This document shows positions 18,848-28,182 of a stretch of DNA of 64,000 nucleotides, in pieces; position 1 is the stretch's first letter, and each line of letters opens with the position of its first letter. Made by a program: the position numbers and the translations under genes. Origin of the DNA: Corynebacterium pseudokroppenstedtii (lineage in GTDB: Bacteria > Actinomycetota > Actinomycetes > Mycobacteriales > Mycobacteriaceae); the NCBI RefSeq assembly GCF_019754945.1, contig NZ_JAEUWU010000001.1, positions 496,001 through 560,000 on the forward strand, in the 5' to 3' direction. A model generated the notes under the pieces. The model was not told where the DNA came from. It worked only from the letters and a program-made list of their open reading frames with translations, and did not search any database.

Positions 18848-20043
18848 GTACACCTAGTCGTGAGTCGATCGACACGGCAAGCGGAACAGGGCCGTGGACA
18901 ATCCCGGTGAACGGCAATAAACCGTATGACGTCGTGATAGGCCACGACCTCGTGGGCTCAACCGGAGCTGCAGCCGATTCCTACTCAAAAGTCGGAATTA
19001 TCCACCAACCCACAGTTGCCGTCGCAGCCCATCGCATAGCCGATACATTGGCGGCACGCGATATATCCTCCTTCCTCGTAGAAATTGACGACGCTGAACA
19101 AGGGAAAACCTTCGACGTCGTCACTCGGTGTTGGGACGAGTGCGCCAAACATGGCGTGGGCCGGCGAGACGCGATTATCAGCGTGGGCGGCGGCGCGGCA
19201 ACTGATGTCGGTGGATTCGTCGCGGCGACATGGATGCGTGGTATCGATGTCATTCAAGTGCCGACCACGGTGTTGGGAATGGTCGACGCGGCCGTCGGCG
19301 GGAAAACAGGAATTAATACACCGGCTGGGAAAAACTTGGTTGGGGCTTTCCATGAGCCATCGGCTGTATTCGTTGATCTCGACTTTATTAACGATCTTCC
19401 TCGTGAGGCGATCGTCGCTGGTAGCGCAGAAATCGTGAAAACCGGGTTTATCGCGGATCCGGAGATCACCAAACTCTATGAGCGTGATCCCGATCGCTGT
19501 CTCGATGTAGCCGGGGATTTGCCCGAGCTAATTCGCAGAAGCATCGCTGTTAAGGCGTCGGTTGTCTCGCACGATCTTAAAGAATCAAGCTTGCGTGAAA
19601 TTCTCAATTACGGTCACACTTTTGGACACGCTATTGAAAAGGTCGAGCATTACACGTGGCCTCATGGTCATGCGGTTGCTGTGGGAATGTGTTTTGAGGC
19701 AGAACTTGCCTGCGTGACGGGGCACCTCAGTGAAGCGGTCGTGCAGCAGCATCGAACGATTCTTCAATCATTGGGTTTGCCTACGCACTATGATGCTGCT
19801 GCGCTCGATGATCTCATCGATGCGATGAAGATGGATAAGAAGAACAGGGACGGGAAGATCCGATTCGTGATCCTTTCTTCCCATGATTCGGATTCCCTCG
19901 ATTCTGGCACGGGTAGTGGGTTGTCGGCCGAGGACAATTGCAGCCAGGTCCCACGCCCTATTCGGCTAGCTGGGCCTAGTTACGAGGACCTTCAGGCTGC
20001 CTTTATTCGCATGAATAAAAGGGGGAGTCGTAGTGACTACTGA
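18844..20043 (+). CDS. aroB: 3-dehydroquinate synthase
   Basis: A 399-residue NAD- and metal-dependent enzyme that cyclises DAHP to 3-dehydroquinate. Seen are [11 protein letters not shown] (NAD-binding), [17 protein letters not shown], the metal ligands in [12 protein letters not shown], and [14 protein letters not shown]. After that conserved stretch, an insertion of roughly 25 polar residues ([15 protein letters not shown] and following) separates it from the closing helix, so the protein is longer than the usual 360-370. It overlaps aroK by 4 bases and aroQ by 11. Confidence 0.96.
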   Translation: MSTPSRESIDTASGTGPWTIPVNGNKPYDVVIGHDLVGSTGAAADSYSKVGIIHQPTVAVAAHRIADTLAARDISSFLVEIDDAEQGKTFDVVTRCWDECAKHGVGRRDAIISVGGGAATDVGGFVAATWMRGIDVIQVPTTVLGMVDAAVGGKTGINTPAGKNLVGAFHEPSAVFVDLDFINDLPREAIVAGSAEIVKTGFIADPEITKLYERDPDRCLDVAGDLPELIRRSIAVKASVVSHDLKESSLREILNYGHTFGHAIEKVEHYTWPHGHAVAVGMCFEAELACVTGHLSEAVVQQHRTILQSLGLPTHYDAAALDDLIDAMKMDKKNRDGKIRFVILSSHDSDSLDSGTGSGLSAEDNCSQVPRPIRLAGPSYEDLQAAFIRMNKRGSRSDY

Positions 20044-20494
20044 TAACAAGACAGCTTTACGAGTATTAGTTGCCAACGGTCCCAACCTGGATCGTCTGGG
20101 CAAACGGGAACCGGATATTTACGGATCCACGACGCTCGAGGACGTCCAAAATATGCTCCGCGAACGCGCTGAATCCCTCGGCATTAACGTGAGCTTTTAT
20201 CAGTCGAACCATGAGGGGGACATGATCGATCGTATTCATCATGCCGCCGATGAGGGCGAAGCTGTCATTATTAATCCGGGGGGATGGACGCACACATCGG
20301 TGGCCCTCCGCGATGCGTTGGCTGAGATCGCTGACGGTGCGGGCTTTATAGAAGTCCACATTTCAAATGTGCATTCTCGTGAGGATTTCCGACGGCATTC
20401 CTATCTGAGCCCGATTGCCCGCGGGGTTATTGTAGGTTTGGGAGTTGAGGGCTACGCCTACGCCCTGGATTTCCTTGCGCGCGGTGACAAGTAA
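20033..20494 (+). CDS. aroQ: Type II 3-dehydroquinate dehydratase
   Basis: A 153-residue type II dehydroquinase that dehydrates 3-dehydroquinate to 3-dehydroshikimate. Hallmarks are [15 protein letters not shown] with the catalytic tyrosine soon after in [32 protein letters not shown] with the catalytic histidine, and [20 protein letters not shown] 20033 has GGGGGAG a few bases upstream, inside the end of aroB. With aroB, aroK, aroE and aroC this gives four consecutive middle steps plus the last step of the shikimate pathway in one region. Confidence 0.96.
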   Translation: MTTDNKTALRVLVANGPNLDRLGKREPDIYGSTTLEDVQNMLRERAESLGINVSFYQSNHEGDMIDRIHHAADEGEAVIINPGGWTHTSVALRDALAEIADGAGFIEVHISNVHSREDFRRHSYLSPIARGVIVGLGVEGYAYALDFLARGDK

Positions 20495-20533
20495 AACTTT
20501 GCTAATACTTCACTACTCAGGAGGTATTGATTG

Positions 20534-21595
20534 ATGGATCGTGAAAAACTTTATGCTCAGCGTCGGGACGCAGCGCGAGAGTTGCTTAACAAGGCCGATG
20601 TACCTGCTCTTTTAGTTACTAATTTAAAAAATGTCCGTTATCTCACGGGGTTTAGTGGCTCAAACGCAGCACTCCTTCTGACCACTGATGGCAAGGAACT
20701 CCTCGGTACCGATGGTCGATACACCACCCAGGTTGCCGACGAAGCCCCCGGCATTGAAGTTCTTATCGAACGGGACACAGTTCCTGCTGTTCGGAAAGCA
20801 TTCGATGGGAAAATAGGCGTTGAAGCCAGTCTCAGCCTTGGTGAAGCAGAGCGTTTAGGCGAGTACACGGTCACTCAAGACCTCATTGAAGATCTGAGAA
20901 TGACCAAAGACGAATCCGAAATTGCTGCTCTTGACGCTGCAGCTGCCGTGGCCGATAAGGCATGGTTGTCGCTCCTTGAGGATGAAGTCATCCGCGAGGG
21001 CGTTCCTGAAAACATCGTGGCTGCCGAACTTGAGTACCGCATGAGGACATTCGGCGCAGACGGAATCTCCTTCGAGACGATTGTGGCGTCGGGAGTTAAT
21101 GGTGCAAAACCGCACCACAGCGCAAGTACTGATCCGATCCCGAAGGGCCTCATCACCATTGATTTTGGTGTGTACCTCAACGGTTACGCTTCGGATCAAA
21201 CTCGATTGGTGTCGGTCGGGGAGCCCCCGGAGAAGCAGCGCGAGATTGCGGACACTGTCTACCGTGCTTTCCTTGCCGGTTGTGAGGCGTTGCAGCCAGG
21301 CGCAGGTCTGTTCGCTATCGATAAGGTGTGCCGAGACATTATCGACGACGCTGGCTATGGCGAATACTTCGTTCACTCGACTGGCCATGGAGTGGGGCTC
21401 GACGTCCATGAGAGGCCATACTCTGCTTCACGTACCGATAAATCAAAGACCATCGACGTCGGCCAAACTCTGACCATCGAACCCGGGATTTACGTGCCCG
21501 GCCTCTCGGGAGCGCGAATTGAAAACACGTTGGTGGTCACAGAGGACGGTTCGCGCCCACTCAATACCAGCAGTCCGGCGCTGACGGTCGTCTAG
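20534..21595 (+). CDS. pepQ: Xaa-Pro aminopeptidase / proline dipeptidase (M24B)
   Basis: A 353-residue cytoplasmic metallopeptidase that cleaves peptide bonds next to proline. An N-terminal creatinase-like domain is followed by the pita-bread catalytic domain with all five metal ligands in place: aspartates in ITIDFGVY and YASDQTRL, the histidine in HSTGHGVGLD, and glutamates in LTIEPGIYV and ARIENTLV. ATG 20534 follows a perfect AGGAGGT by 8 bases; a TTG three bases earlier is not needed. The gene sits between aroQ and efp, as in other corynebacteria. The choice between dipeptidase and aminopeptidase is not settled by sequence. Confidence 0.92.
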   Translation: MDREKLYAQRRDAARELLNKADVPALLVTNLKNVRYLTGFSGSNAALLLTTDGKELLGTDGRYTTQVADEAPGIEVLIERDTVPAVRKAFDGKIGVEASLSLGEAERLGEYTVTQDLIEDLRMTKDESEIAALDAAAAVADKAWLSLLEDEVIREGVPENIVAAELEYRMRTFGADGISFETIVASGVNGAKPHHSASTDPIPKGLITIDFGVYLNGYASDQTRLVSVGEPPEKQREIADTVYRAFLAGCEALQPGAGLFAIDKVCRDIIDDAGYGEYFVHSTGHGVGLDVHERPYSASRTDKSKTIDVGQTLTIEPGIYVPGLSGARIENTLVVTEDGSRPLNTSSPALTVV

Positions 21596-21703
21596 TAGGG
21601 TAGACCCTGTACGAGGTCTTCGTCACGGTAGTGGAATCGGCTAAGTCACCGCGGATTGTCGATATCCACTCACGAAGTGCCAAGGTTATGTGAAATCGAT
21701 ATC

Positions 21704-21725
21704 TCAGGATCATGGTGTGTCCTGA
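21704..21725 (+). promoter_or_regulatory. Hairpin in the efp leader
   Basis: TCAGGA (21704-21709) and TCCTGA (21720-21725) form a six-base inverted repeat ending 5 bases before the efp ribosome binding site GAGGAG. The octamer TCGATATC is also repeated upstream at 21659-21666 and 21696-21703. Position suggests control of efp expression, but no known element matches. Confidence 0.35.
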
Positions 21726-21742
21726 AGGATGAGGAGTTTCCA

Positions 21743-22306
21743 GTGGCAACTACTGCCGATTTCAAAAATGGGCTAGTTCTGAAACTTGACAACAAACTTC
21801 AGCAGATTGTGGAGTTTCAGCACGTCAAGCCGGGTAAAGGGCCAGCGTTCGTCCGTACCAAGCTCAAGGATGTTGTATCCGGGAAAGTCGTCGATAAGAC
21901 TTTCAATGCTGGTGTCAAGGTCGAGACCGCGACGGTAGACCGCCGTGATATGACGTACCTCTACAACGATGGCACTGATTACGTGGTCATGGACGATAAG
22001 AACTACGAGCAGATTCCTCTTTCGCCGGAGCTGATGGGTGACGGTGCTCGGTTCTTATTGGAAAACATGCCCGTCCAGGTCTCTTTCTATGAGGATCAAC
22101 CGCTGTTCGTTGAGTTGCCGGTTTCCGTGGAACTGAAGGTCAAGCACACCGATCCCGGTTTGCAGGGTGACCGTTCGACAGGTGGCACGAAGCCAGCGAC
22201 CCTCGAGACTGGAGCAGAGGTGCAGGTTCCTCTCTTCATTGAGACCGGCAATGTCCTGAAAATCGATACGCGTGGTGGCTCCTACCTTTCACGCGTGAAT
22301 AACTAA
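21743..22306 (+). CDS. efp: Translation elongation factor P
   Basis: A 187-residue, three-domain factor that relieves ribosome stalling at polyproline. The domain I loop reads KPGKGPAF, with the tip lysine near residue 32; this PGKGP form is known from actinobacteria, where EF-P works without modification of the lysine. The closing motif RGGSYLSRV is normal. GTG 21743 has GAGGAG 6 bases before it and gives the standard length; the frame open from 21656 would add 29 atypical residues. nusB follows 11 bases later. Confidence 0.97.
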   Translation: MATTADFKNGLVLKLDNKLQQIVEFQHVKPGKGPAFVRTKLKDVVSGKVVDKTFNAGVKVETATVDRRDMTYLYNDGTDYVVMDDKNYEQIPLSPELMGDGARFLLENMPVQVSFYEDQPLFVELPVSVELKVKHTDPGLQGDRSTGGTKPATLETGAEVQVPLFIETGNVLKIDTRGGSYLSRVNN

Positions 22307-22317
22307 GGAACGTGGAC

Positions 22318-22896
22318 GTGGCAGACGACAACGTTGGAGCGTCCTCATCTGCGGACACGCCCATAGAGAATGAGGCGGGTGACCATACCCGGCAGGGTGG
22401 CCAGCCTTCCGCCGAGAAGCGACCAAGGTCCACTCGTAGTGGATTTAAGAGGCATGGGTCGAGATATAAAGCCCGACGTCGCGCGGTCGATGTTTTGTTC
22501 GAGGCGGAATTTAGAGATCAAGATCCTGTGTATGTCGTCGAGCAGCGACGAGAACTGTCTCAGGATCCGGAATCTGGTGTCTTACCCGTGTCCGATTACA
22601 CGGCGACGATCGTGTCGGGCGTCGCAGAGAACCTGGATGGCATAGATTCCGCGATTGCCTCTCATTTGTCCTCGACGTGGCGTTTGGACCGTATCCCTGC
22701 TGTTGACCGAGCTGTCATGAGGGTGTCGACGTGGGAGTTGCTTCACAATGAGGAAGTGCCTCCGAAGGTCGCAGTTTCTGAAGGGATCGAGTTGGCTTCC
22801 GAGTATTCAACGGATGTTGCCCCGGCGTATGTCAACGCAGTTTTGGATGATATCGCTGGAGAAGTGCAGCGTTCGCAGTCGAATGACGAATCATGA
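22318..22896 (+). CDS. nusB: Transcription antitermination factor NusB
   Basis: A 192-residue member of the NusB family, which binds boxA RNA with NusE to prevent premature termination in rRNA operons. The conserved all-helical core starts at [19 protein letters not shown] and contains [18 protein letters not shown] and NEAISE-like [14 protein letters not shown]. About 45 hydrophilic residues precede the core ([16 protein letters not shown] and others), which is longer than usual. GTG 22318 is preferred over GTG 22312 because AAGGA ends 8 bases before it but only 2 before the earlier codon. It ends an apparent pepQ-efp-nusB unit closed by the terminator at 22951. Confidence 0.93.
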   Translation: MADDNVGASSSADTPIENEAGDHTRQGGQPSAEKRPRSTRSGFKRHGSRYKARRRAVDVLFEAEFRDQDPVYVVEQRRELSQDPESGVLPVSDYTATIVSGVAENLDGIDSAIASHLSSTWRLDRIPAVDRAVMRVSTWELLHNEEVPPKVAVSEGIELASEYSTDVAPAYVNAVLDDIAGEVQRSQSNDES

Positions 22897-22950
22897 CATT
22901 CGGCGCGAGGTAGGGAAGTATCTGCGCCTGGAATGGTCATAGTCGATTAG

Positions 22951-22979
22951 CTCCGTCGGTACTCACCGGCGGAGTTTTT
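22951..22979 (+). terminator. Intrinsic terminator after nusB
   Basis: CTCCGTCGG pairs with CCGGCGGAG (one G-U pair) around a six-base loop and is followed directly by TTTTT. A textbook rho-independent terminator 55 bases after the nusB stop. Confidence 0.9.
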
Positions 22980-23573
22980 CTATGCCTTTTTCTTATGGTG
23001 CGGTGGTCCGCTACCACGATGCGTGAGTCACGATGACAGGTGAGCGGGACGGTCTATCCCGGCCCTCCTGCCACCTCAATTAACCCCGAAATGGGGTAAT
23101 TCTCGCGCCATAATTTCAGTTAAGGGACCTGAGGGACATTTCTACGATTAGCAATGTAACAAACGAGTTACAGATTGATAACAGCAACGAGCTGGAGTTT
23201 TGGTATGGCTGGAATAGGAATAACTTATCGTTATGCAATCGGTGCCAGATTAATCTGATAACAGACAGAAAGGTCTATTGAAAGACATTGTAAAACTGGA
23301 TGTAGAAAACGACTGCCGTTCGTATAACCTAGTCATGCCGACGGAGCCACAGCCAGTCAGCGTTTACCCACTATTCCGGGCCATGCTCATCAAGGGGGCC
23401 AAAGGAGCGGTAGACGTGGTGTCACCATTGTGGATCCCGGCCCTACAGCGCGTCGCGCCGCAGGAGGGGCTCTATCTGGGTCGATAGAGAAATGCGGATC
23501 GCGACAGACGCGTTAGGTCGGAGGGGGCGGATGACACCCCGGCTGTGGCTCCGTTTGCACTCATACGAGGGCG
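22980..23573. other. Largely non-coding region with several inverted repeats
   Basis: This 600-base stretch between two terminators holds no convincing core gene. Seen in it: ACCCC-N5-GGGGT near 23084-23098; TGTAAC-N6-GTTACA at 23155-23172; ATAAC-N5-GTTAT at 23220-23234; the palindrome AGATTAATCT near 23248-23257; and the nonamer TGATAACAG at 23176-23184 and 23256-23264. These cluster just upstream of a doubtful small reading frame at 23278. They look like regulator binding sites, but none matches an operator I can name. Confidence 0.5.
23278..23487 (+). CDS. Doubtful small protein, 69 residues
   Basis: An open frame starting at TTG 23278, with GAAAGG ending 4 bases upstream. The product shows no motif, signal peptide or clear membrane segment and I do not recognise it. 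Its codon choices (CTA, GTA and CCA in several places) do not resemble those of neighbouring genes. It could be a real small gene controlled by the repeats before it, a remnant, or chance; chance is most likely. Confidence 0.2.
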   Translation: MKDIVKLDVENDCRSYNLVMPTEPQPVSVYPLFRAMLIKGAKGAVDVVSPLWIPALQRVAPQEGLYLGR

Positions 23574-23600
23574 AAATAAAAAGCCCCACTAGGGGGCTTA
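23574..23600 (-). terminator. Intrinsic terminator of the PAP2 gene
   Basis: On the minus strand AAGCCCC and GGGGCTT form a seven-base stem with a five-base loop, followed by TTTTTATTT. It lies 17 bases past the stop of the PAP2 gene, which reads in this direction. Confidence 0.88.
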
Positions 23601-23616
23601 GATAGAGGCTTGGGCA

Positions 23617-24924
23617 CTAGCTCAGAGATTCGGCTACGTCGCGGTTCAGATTCGATACGCCACGTTTCCACGGGAGACGGCTACTCAGATTATTCCGAGT
23701 CCACCACTTTTCGAGGGTGACGCCGGCGAGGGGAACAACGATCGCAATACCCCAACCCAGCAAAATGTCGAACACATAGTGCTCAGCAAAAAAGACGAGC
23801 GTAAAGCCCATCGCAAAGGCGTAGATAAGGCACACAACACCGAGTTTCTTGCGTCGTCGCGCGAACATGTAGGTCGCTAAGTACATGGTGAGCGCAGCGT
23901 GTAGGGATGGGATAGCCGCCACAAGGTTCGATTCCTTTTGACCACGTTCGATCAGCGCACCAATCCCTGAAGATTCGTCTGAGGTCGACGACTGTGAGTC
24001 ACCATTCAACGTATCAGCCGCGACCGTCTTGGGCTCATCATCGCTCGGGCTTTCTTCAGCATGGGCTACGGCCGCCGAGAACCTGAGGTGATTAAGCTTC
24101 TCCCAGCCGCGAGCACTCAGGCGCTCAACCCACGGGTGAGTGTCATCATGCTTTCCGTTAACAGGGCCGAGGATGGAACCCTCACCAGCATGATCGTCGA
24201 CGAACATGCAACGGACGCTACGTGGCCCGTCGGCAACATCCGCGGGTGCGCACCGCCCGGCAGCCCAGGGGGGTGCGGCAGGAACGAACACATAGCCGAT
24301 AAGACCAATGAACGACACCGTCAACATACCAGCAGCGAAACGCGCGAAATCGGCGCGCGACCGGAGCCATTCGCCGAAGGCCATGATATACGGTGTCACA
24401 AAGTAAGAAATGTAGACAATGGCCAGAATGAGTTCCCACCACGGCGGTTCCTCGAAGCGAATCTGCTCCTGCAACCAGACCGTGGGGACGACTCCGAACA
24501 TCGCCTTATCGATATCCGGGGCTAAGTGCCAATGGACGGGCAGTCCAAGCTGCAAAGACCACGTTCTCGTGTTGTCATAAGCAACAAGAAACAGGAAGAA
24601 CGGGCTCCAATCAACGATCAATTGATAGAGATGGCGGCGCCCGATCGACAGTGCGGCAAGCCCGCTAGTCAACACAATAAAGAGCGTTGAACGGCCAAAA
24701 GGCCATCCTCGAAATGTGATCCACATTATGAGTCCAAGCACCCAAACAGAGACGGCAAGTCGACGGGTAAACCTGAGCTGTTTCGTCGACATGTACCTGA
24801 ACGGTGGGAGGATGGGGCGAAACTCTTTCGGACTCTGTTTCGCTGGCCGAGAAGATTGAGATCGCTCAGCTTCGTGTGTGGGCTCCACAGATTGAACGCT
24901 GGTGGGACGTTCTCCTTCTGCCAT
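23617..24924 (-). CDS. Polytopic PAP2-superfamily phosphatase/transferase
   Basis: A 435-residue membrane protein with about seven hydrophobic segments. The vanadium-haloperoxidase/PAP2 active site is visible: an upstream lysine in QKESNLVAAI, the PSLHAALTMY motif, and AEHYVFDILLGW giving the catalytic histidine and aspartate. This arrangement resembles the inositolphosphotransferase-like PAP2_3 branch found in mycobacteria and corynebacteria. A hydrophilic stretch before the active site (EESPSDDEPKT, NGDSQSSTSDESSG) looks inserted in an extracytoplasmic loop. ATG 24924 is preferred; the frame is open to a TTG at 24981 that lacks a ribosome binding site. Substrate unknown: a lipid phosphate, undecaprenyl pyrophosphate or an inositol lipid are all possible. 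It is divergent from the pyrimidine operon. Confidence 0.83.
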   Translation of the reverse strand: MAEGERPTSVQSVEPTHEAERSQSSRPAKQSPKEFRPILPPFRYMSTKQLRFTRRLAVSVWVLGLIMWITFRGWPFGRSTLFIVLTSGLAALSIGRRHLYQLIVDWSPFFLFLVAYDNTRTWSLQLGLPVHWHLAPDIDKAMFGVVPTVWLQEQIRFEEPPWWELILAIVYISYFVTPYIMAFGEWLRSRADFARFAAGMLTVSFIGLIGYVFVPAAPPWAAGRCAPADVADGPRSVRCMFVDDHAGEGSILGPVNGKHDDTHPWVERLSARGWEKLNHLRFSAAVAHAEESPSDDEPKTVAADTLNGDSQSSTSDESSGIGALIERGQKESNLVAAIPSLHAALTMYLATYMFARRRKKLGVVCLIYAFAMGFTLVFFAEHYVFDILLGWGIAIVVPLAGVTLEKWWTRNNLSSRLPWKRGVSNLNRDVAESLS

Positions 24925-25167
24925 AGTCCTGACATCCTTACTCTTCAAAAGGTGACAATGCTGAGCAGAGTCGACCGACAAAAGATAACGTGTTGAGGGT
25001 ACTCGGCTTCACTCGACGTAATCCAGAAACACTGTTCATATGCGTCAAAGCACGTGAACCGATACACACAGGTACACACAAATGAAGGTTGAGAAAGCCT
25101 GCAATCGCCTCATGACCGTGGTAAAGTCCTGGGCGATATCAACAATTTCACATCACTAGGAGTGACA

Positions 25168-25204
25168 TCCTTTAACGGACTGCACCGAGAGGCAGGGAAG
25201 GAGG
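25168..25204 (+). promoter_or_regulatory. PyrR-type RNA regulatory element over the pyrR ribosome binding site
   Basis: The core CCGAGAGGC at 25185-25193 fits the CNGNGAGGY part of the known PyrR binding loop, in the loop and 3' arm of a hairpin CTGC (25180-25183) / GCAG (25192-25195). An outer helix TCCTT (25168-25172) with AAGGA (25198-25202) would cover the ribosome binding site AAGGAGG (25198-25204), 5 bases before the pyrR ATG. PyrR bound with UMP could therefore block translation of the first gene, as proposed for mycobacteria. There is no separate terminator in the leader, which favours translational control over attenuation. Confidence 0.7.
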
Positions 25205-25209
25205 TCACG

Positions 25210-25863
25210 ATGAATACAGCACGTACGTCTACGCCGACAACCGACGCGATGGAGATAGAAATTCTCTCATCCGACGACGTCGGCCGTACTGTTGCACGCA
25301 TCGCGCACCAGATAATCGAAAAAACAGCACTGGATGCCGACGACGCCAAGCGCGTCGTCCTTTTGGGAATTCCCAGTGGGGGCGTTCCCTTAGCTGAGCG
25401 ATTAGCTCACCTCATTCACGAGTTCGCGGGAGTCACAGTAGCCACGGGGGCATTGGACATCACCCTGTACCGCGATGATCTTCGTCATAAACCCCACCGA
25501 GCTCTCCAACGCACATCAATTCCCGACGACGGAATCGACGGAAAGACCGTCATTCTTGTCGACGATGTTCTGTACTCCGGTCGAAGCGTGCGATCAGCGC
25601 TAGATGCGTTACGTGATATCGGTCGCGCCAGCATCGTCCAACTTGCCGTCGTGGTGGACCGAGGCCATCGCGAACTGCCCATCCGCCCGGACTACGTCGG
25701 GAAAAATATTCCGACATCCCGTTCAGAAGACGTTATCGTCTTCCTCGAAGAACTCGACGGCCATGACGGTGTTGTTCTGCGCCGGCCAACTACTGGCGGT
25801 TCATCGTCGTCGGCGGACGAAGCAGCGGGGGAGAACTCCACTCATGAGGGGAGCAATTCATGA
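25210..25863 (+). CDS. pyrR: Bifunctional pyr operon regulator / uracil phosphoribosyltransferase
   Basis: A 217-residue PyrR. The PRPP-binding loop is [21 protein letters not shown]; an N-terminal [14 protein letters not shown] contributes to the phosphate-binding loop. The protein binds pyr mRNA in response to UMP and has minor uracil phosphoribosyltransferase activity. A serine- and glutamate-rich tail of about 25 residues ([16 protein letters not shown]) follows the normal end. ATG 25210 has a perfect AAGGAGG; an upstream GTG at 25162 in frame would start inside the leader structure and is rejected. The stop overlaps the pyrB ATG (ATGA). Confidence 0.95.
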   Translation: MNTARTSTPTTDAMEIEILSSDDVGRTVARIAHQIIEKTALDADDAKRVVLLGIPSGGVPLAERLAHLIHEFAGVTVATGALDITLYRDDLRHKPHRALQRTSIPDDGIDGKTVILVDDVLYSGRSVRSALDALRDIGRASIVQLAVVVDRGHRELPIRPDYVGKNIPTSRSEDVIVFLEELDGHDGVVLRRPTTGGSSSSADEAAGENSTHEGSNS

Positions 25864-26816
25864 AGCACCTTCTCTCGATGGCGGATCTTTCTGCCGATGA
25901 AATCACTGGCCTCCTAGACGAAGCCCAGAACTTCAAAGAAGCTCTCGAAGGACGCGAACTCAAGAAGCTGCCCACCCTCCGAGGCCGCACAATCTTCACC
26001 GTGTTCTATGAAAACTCCACCCGCACACGATCCAGCTTTGAAACAGCAGGAAAGTGGATGAGCGCCGACGTCATTAACATCAGCGCATCATCATCTAGCG
26101 TGAAAAAAGGGGAGTCACTCCAAGACACCGGCCTAACTCTCACAGCAATTGGCGCCGACGCACTCATCATTCGCCATCCCAGCTCCGGAGCGGCGCAACA
26201 ATTGGCCCGCTGGGTGGCTCCCAACGGAGACGGTCCCAGCGTCATTAACGCTGGTGATGGTGCCCATCAACACCCGACGCAGGCACTGTTGGACGCGCTC
26301 ACTCTTCGTCAACGCCTCGGTGGAATCAACGGGCGAAAAATCGTGATCGTGGGGGATATCCTCCACTCGCGCGTCGCGCGTTCTAATGCTGAACTATTGA
26401 CGAAACTGGGGGCGGAAGTCGTTTATGTCGCCCCACCGACGCTGCTCCCGTATGGGGTAGATACGTGGCCAGTCCGGATTTCCTATGACATGGATTCCGA
26501 GCTTGCCGACGCCGATGCCGTCATGATGTTGCGCGTTCAAGCCGAACGCATGGCCGGAGGGTTCTTTCCCAGCCACCGCGAATACGCCACGTTATACGGA
26601 ATGAGCACTGCGCGGGAGGCCAAGATGAAAGATAAGGCCATCATCATGCACCCGGGGCCCATGCTTCGTGGCATGGAGATTAATTATTCCGTGGCAGATG
26701 CCCCCCGAACTGCGGTTTTGCAACAGGTTAACAATGGTGTCCATGTGCGCATGGCGGTCTTGTTCTCGCTGATCATCGGTACCCACGGACAATCTCACAC
26801 AACGAAGGAGTCATAA
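25860..26816 (+). CDS. pyrB: Aspartate carbamoyltransferase, catalytic chain
   Basis: A 318-residue enzyme joining carbamoyl phosphate to aspartate, the committed step of UMP synthesis. The carbamoyl phosphate site [22 protein letters not shown] and [14 protein letters not shown] are in place, as is the aspartate-binding [11 protein letters not shown]. No regulatory chain gene (pyrI) follows, so allosteric control is not expected; expression should follow the PyrR element. It overlaps pyrR by 4 bases. Confidence 0.97.
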   Translation: MKHLLSMADLSADEITGLLDEAQNFKEALEGRELKKLPTLRGRTIFTVFYENSTRTRSSFETAGKWMSADVINISASSSSVKKGESLQDTGLTLTAIGADALIIRHPSSGAAQQLARWVAPNGDGPSVINAGDGAHQHPTQALLDALTLRQRLGGINGRKIVIVGDILHSRVARSNAELLTKLGAEVVYVAPPTLLPYGVDTWPVRISYDMDSELADADAVMMLRVQAERMAGGFFPSHREYATLYGMSTAREAKMKDKAIIMHPGPMLRGMEINYSVADAPRTAVLQQVNNGVHVRMAVLFSLIIGTHGQSHTTKES

Positions 26817-26817
26817 A

Positions 26818-28182
26818 TTGAGTGCTCAGTCGTGGCCGGAAACCGGCACACAGGCACCACCTGCACACGGTTCGATCCTTCTCACAGGAGTGCGCCCGTA
26901 CGGTGAAGGCGACCCCACGTCGGTTCTGATTACCGACGGCATCATCGCGGAAATTGCCCCAACAATCGATGCGCCTGAGGACGCTCGAGTCCTAGACCTG
27001 TCCGGTCAGGTGTTGTTGCCAGGCTTCGTTGACATTCACGTCCACCTGCGCGAACCGGGTCGTGAAGACACCGAAACGTTGTTAACCGGGTCCCAAGCTG
27101 CCGCGCGAGGGGGTTTTACTGCGGTATTCACCATGCCGAATACCAAACCGGTGATGGACGACCCATCCATCGTCGAATCGGTGTGGTACAAGGGACAAAA
27201 TATCGGCCTCTGCGACATCCATCCCGTCGGAGCTATCACGAAACAACGTGAGGGGAAAGAGCTCGCTGAACTCGGCATGATGCGGGATTCACAAGCTAGA
27301 GTTCGGATGTTTTCCGACGACGGAACATGCGTGAATGACCCCGAGGTGATGCGTCGAGCTGTGGAATATGCCAAGGGGCTCGACGTTTTACTAGCCCAAC
27401 ACTGTGAAGACGCACGGTTAACACAGGGGGCTGTTGCCCATGAGGGGACAATCGCTGCCGAACTCGGGCTTCGAGGATGGCCACGCGTTGCGGAAGAATC
27501 AATTGTCGCTCGTGATTCCATCATGACCAGGGACTATGGCGGCCGCGTCCATATTTGTCACGCGTCCACTGAAGGTACGGTCTCGTTGGTGAAATGGGCG
27601 AAAGAGCAGAAGCTTCCTGTCACCGCCGAAGTCACTCCTCATCACCTGATCCTTACCGATGAGCGCCTCCGCACCTATGACGGCGTCAACAAAGTTAACC
27701 CGCCTCTTCGCGAAGAGCGGGATGTTCTCGCGCTTCGTGATGCACTGCGTGACCGCATTATCGATTGTGTCGCCACCGACCACGCCCCGCACGGATCCGA
27801 AGAGAAATGCTGTGAGTTCGACCATGCCCGTCCGGGGATGCTCGGGCTGGAAACATCGCTGAGCATCATCTCTCAGCTCTTTGTCGAAACGGGATTAGAA
27901 GACTGGCGTTTTGTTGCCACAGTGATGTCCGAGCGCCCGGCGGAAATCGTCCGACTTCCAGGGCAGGGCCGTCCTATCGCGGTTGGCGAGCCAGCCAACT
28001 TGACCGCCATTGATCCCGATCACCGGTGGGTAACGAGCGGGAAGGCTCTCGCTTCCAAAGCGGATAACACTCCGTACGAGGGTATGGAGTTTCGCGCCAA
28101 AGTCACTACCACGATTCTCCGTGGGCACATCACCTGCCTAGACGGTGAAGCCTCCCAGCCCTTGGACAGAAAGGTTCACTAG
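26818..28182 (+). CDS. pyrC: Dihydroorotase
   Basis: A 454-residue type I (amidohydrolase) dihydroorotase. Metal ligands appear as [10 protein letters not shown] near residue 70, [17 protein letters not shown] and the catalytic aspartate in VATDHAPH. An N-terminal extension of about 15 residues precedes the usual SILLTGVRP. The start is TTG 26818, one base after the pyrB stop, with GAAGGAG about 7 bases upstream. Its stop shares a G with the carA GTG. Confidence 0.95.
   Translation: MSAQSWPETGTQAPPAHGSILLTGVRPYGEGDPTSVLITDGIIAEIAPTIDAPEDARVLDLSGQVLLPGFVDIHVHLREPGREDTETLLTGSQAAARGGFTAVFTMPNTKPVMDDPSIVESVWYKGQNIGLCDIHPVGAITKQREGKELAELGMMRDSQARVRMFSDDGTCVNDPEVMRRAVEYAKGLDVLLAQHCEDARLTQGAVAHEGTIAAELGLRGWPRVAEESIVARDSIMTRDYGGRVHICHASTEGTVSLVKWAKEQKLPVTAEVTPHHLILTDERLRTYDGVNKVNPPLREERDVLALRDALRDRIIDCVATDHAPHGSEEKCCEFDHARPGMLGLETSLSIISQLFVETGLEDWRFVATVMSERPAEIVRLPGQGRPIAVGEPANLTAIDPDHRWVTSGKALASKADNTPYEGMEFRAKVTTTILRGHITCLDGEASQPLDRKVH

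Noticed and set aside
21590..21605. GTCTA-N6-TAGAC at the end of pepQ as a possible McbR site
   Set aside because: The half-sites are in the wrong order for McbR (TAGAC-N6-GTCTA is required) and the site overlaps the stop codon.
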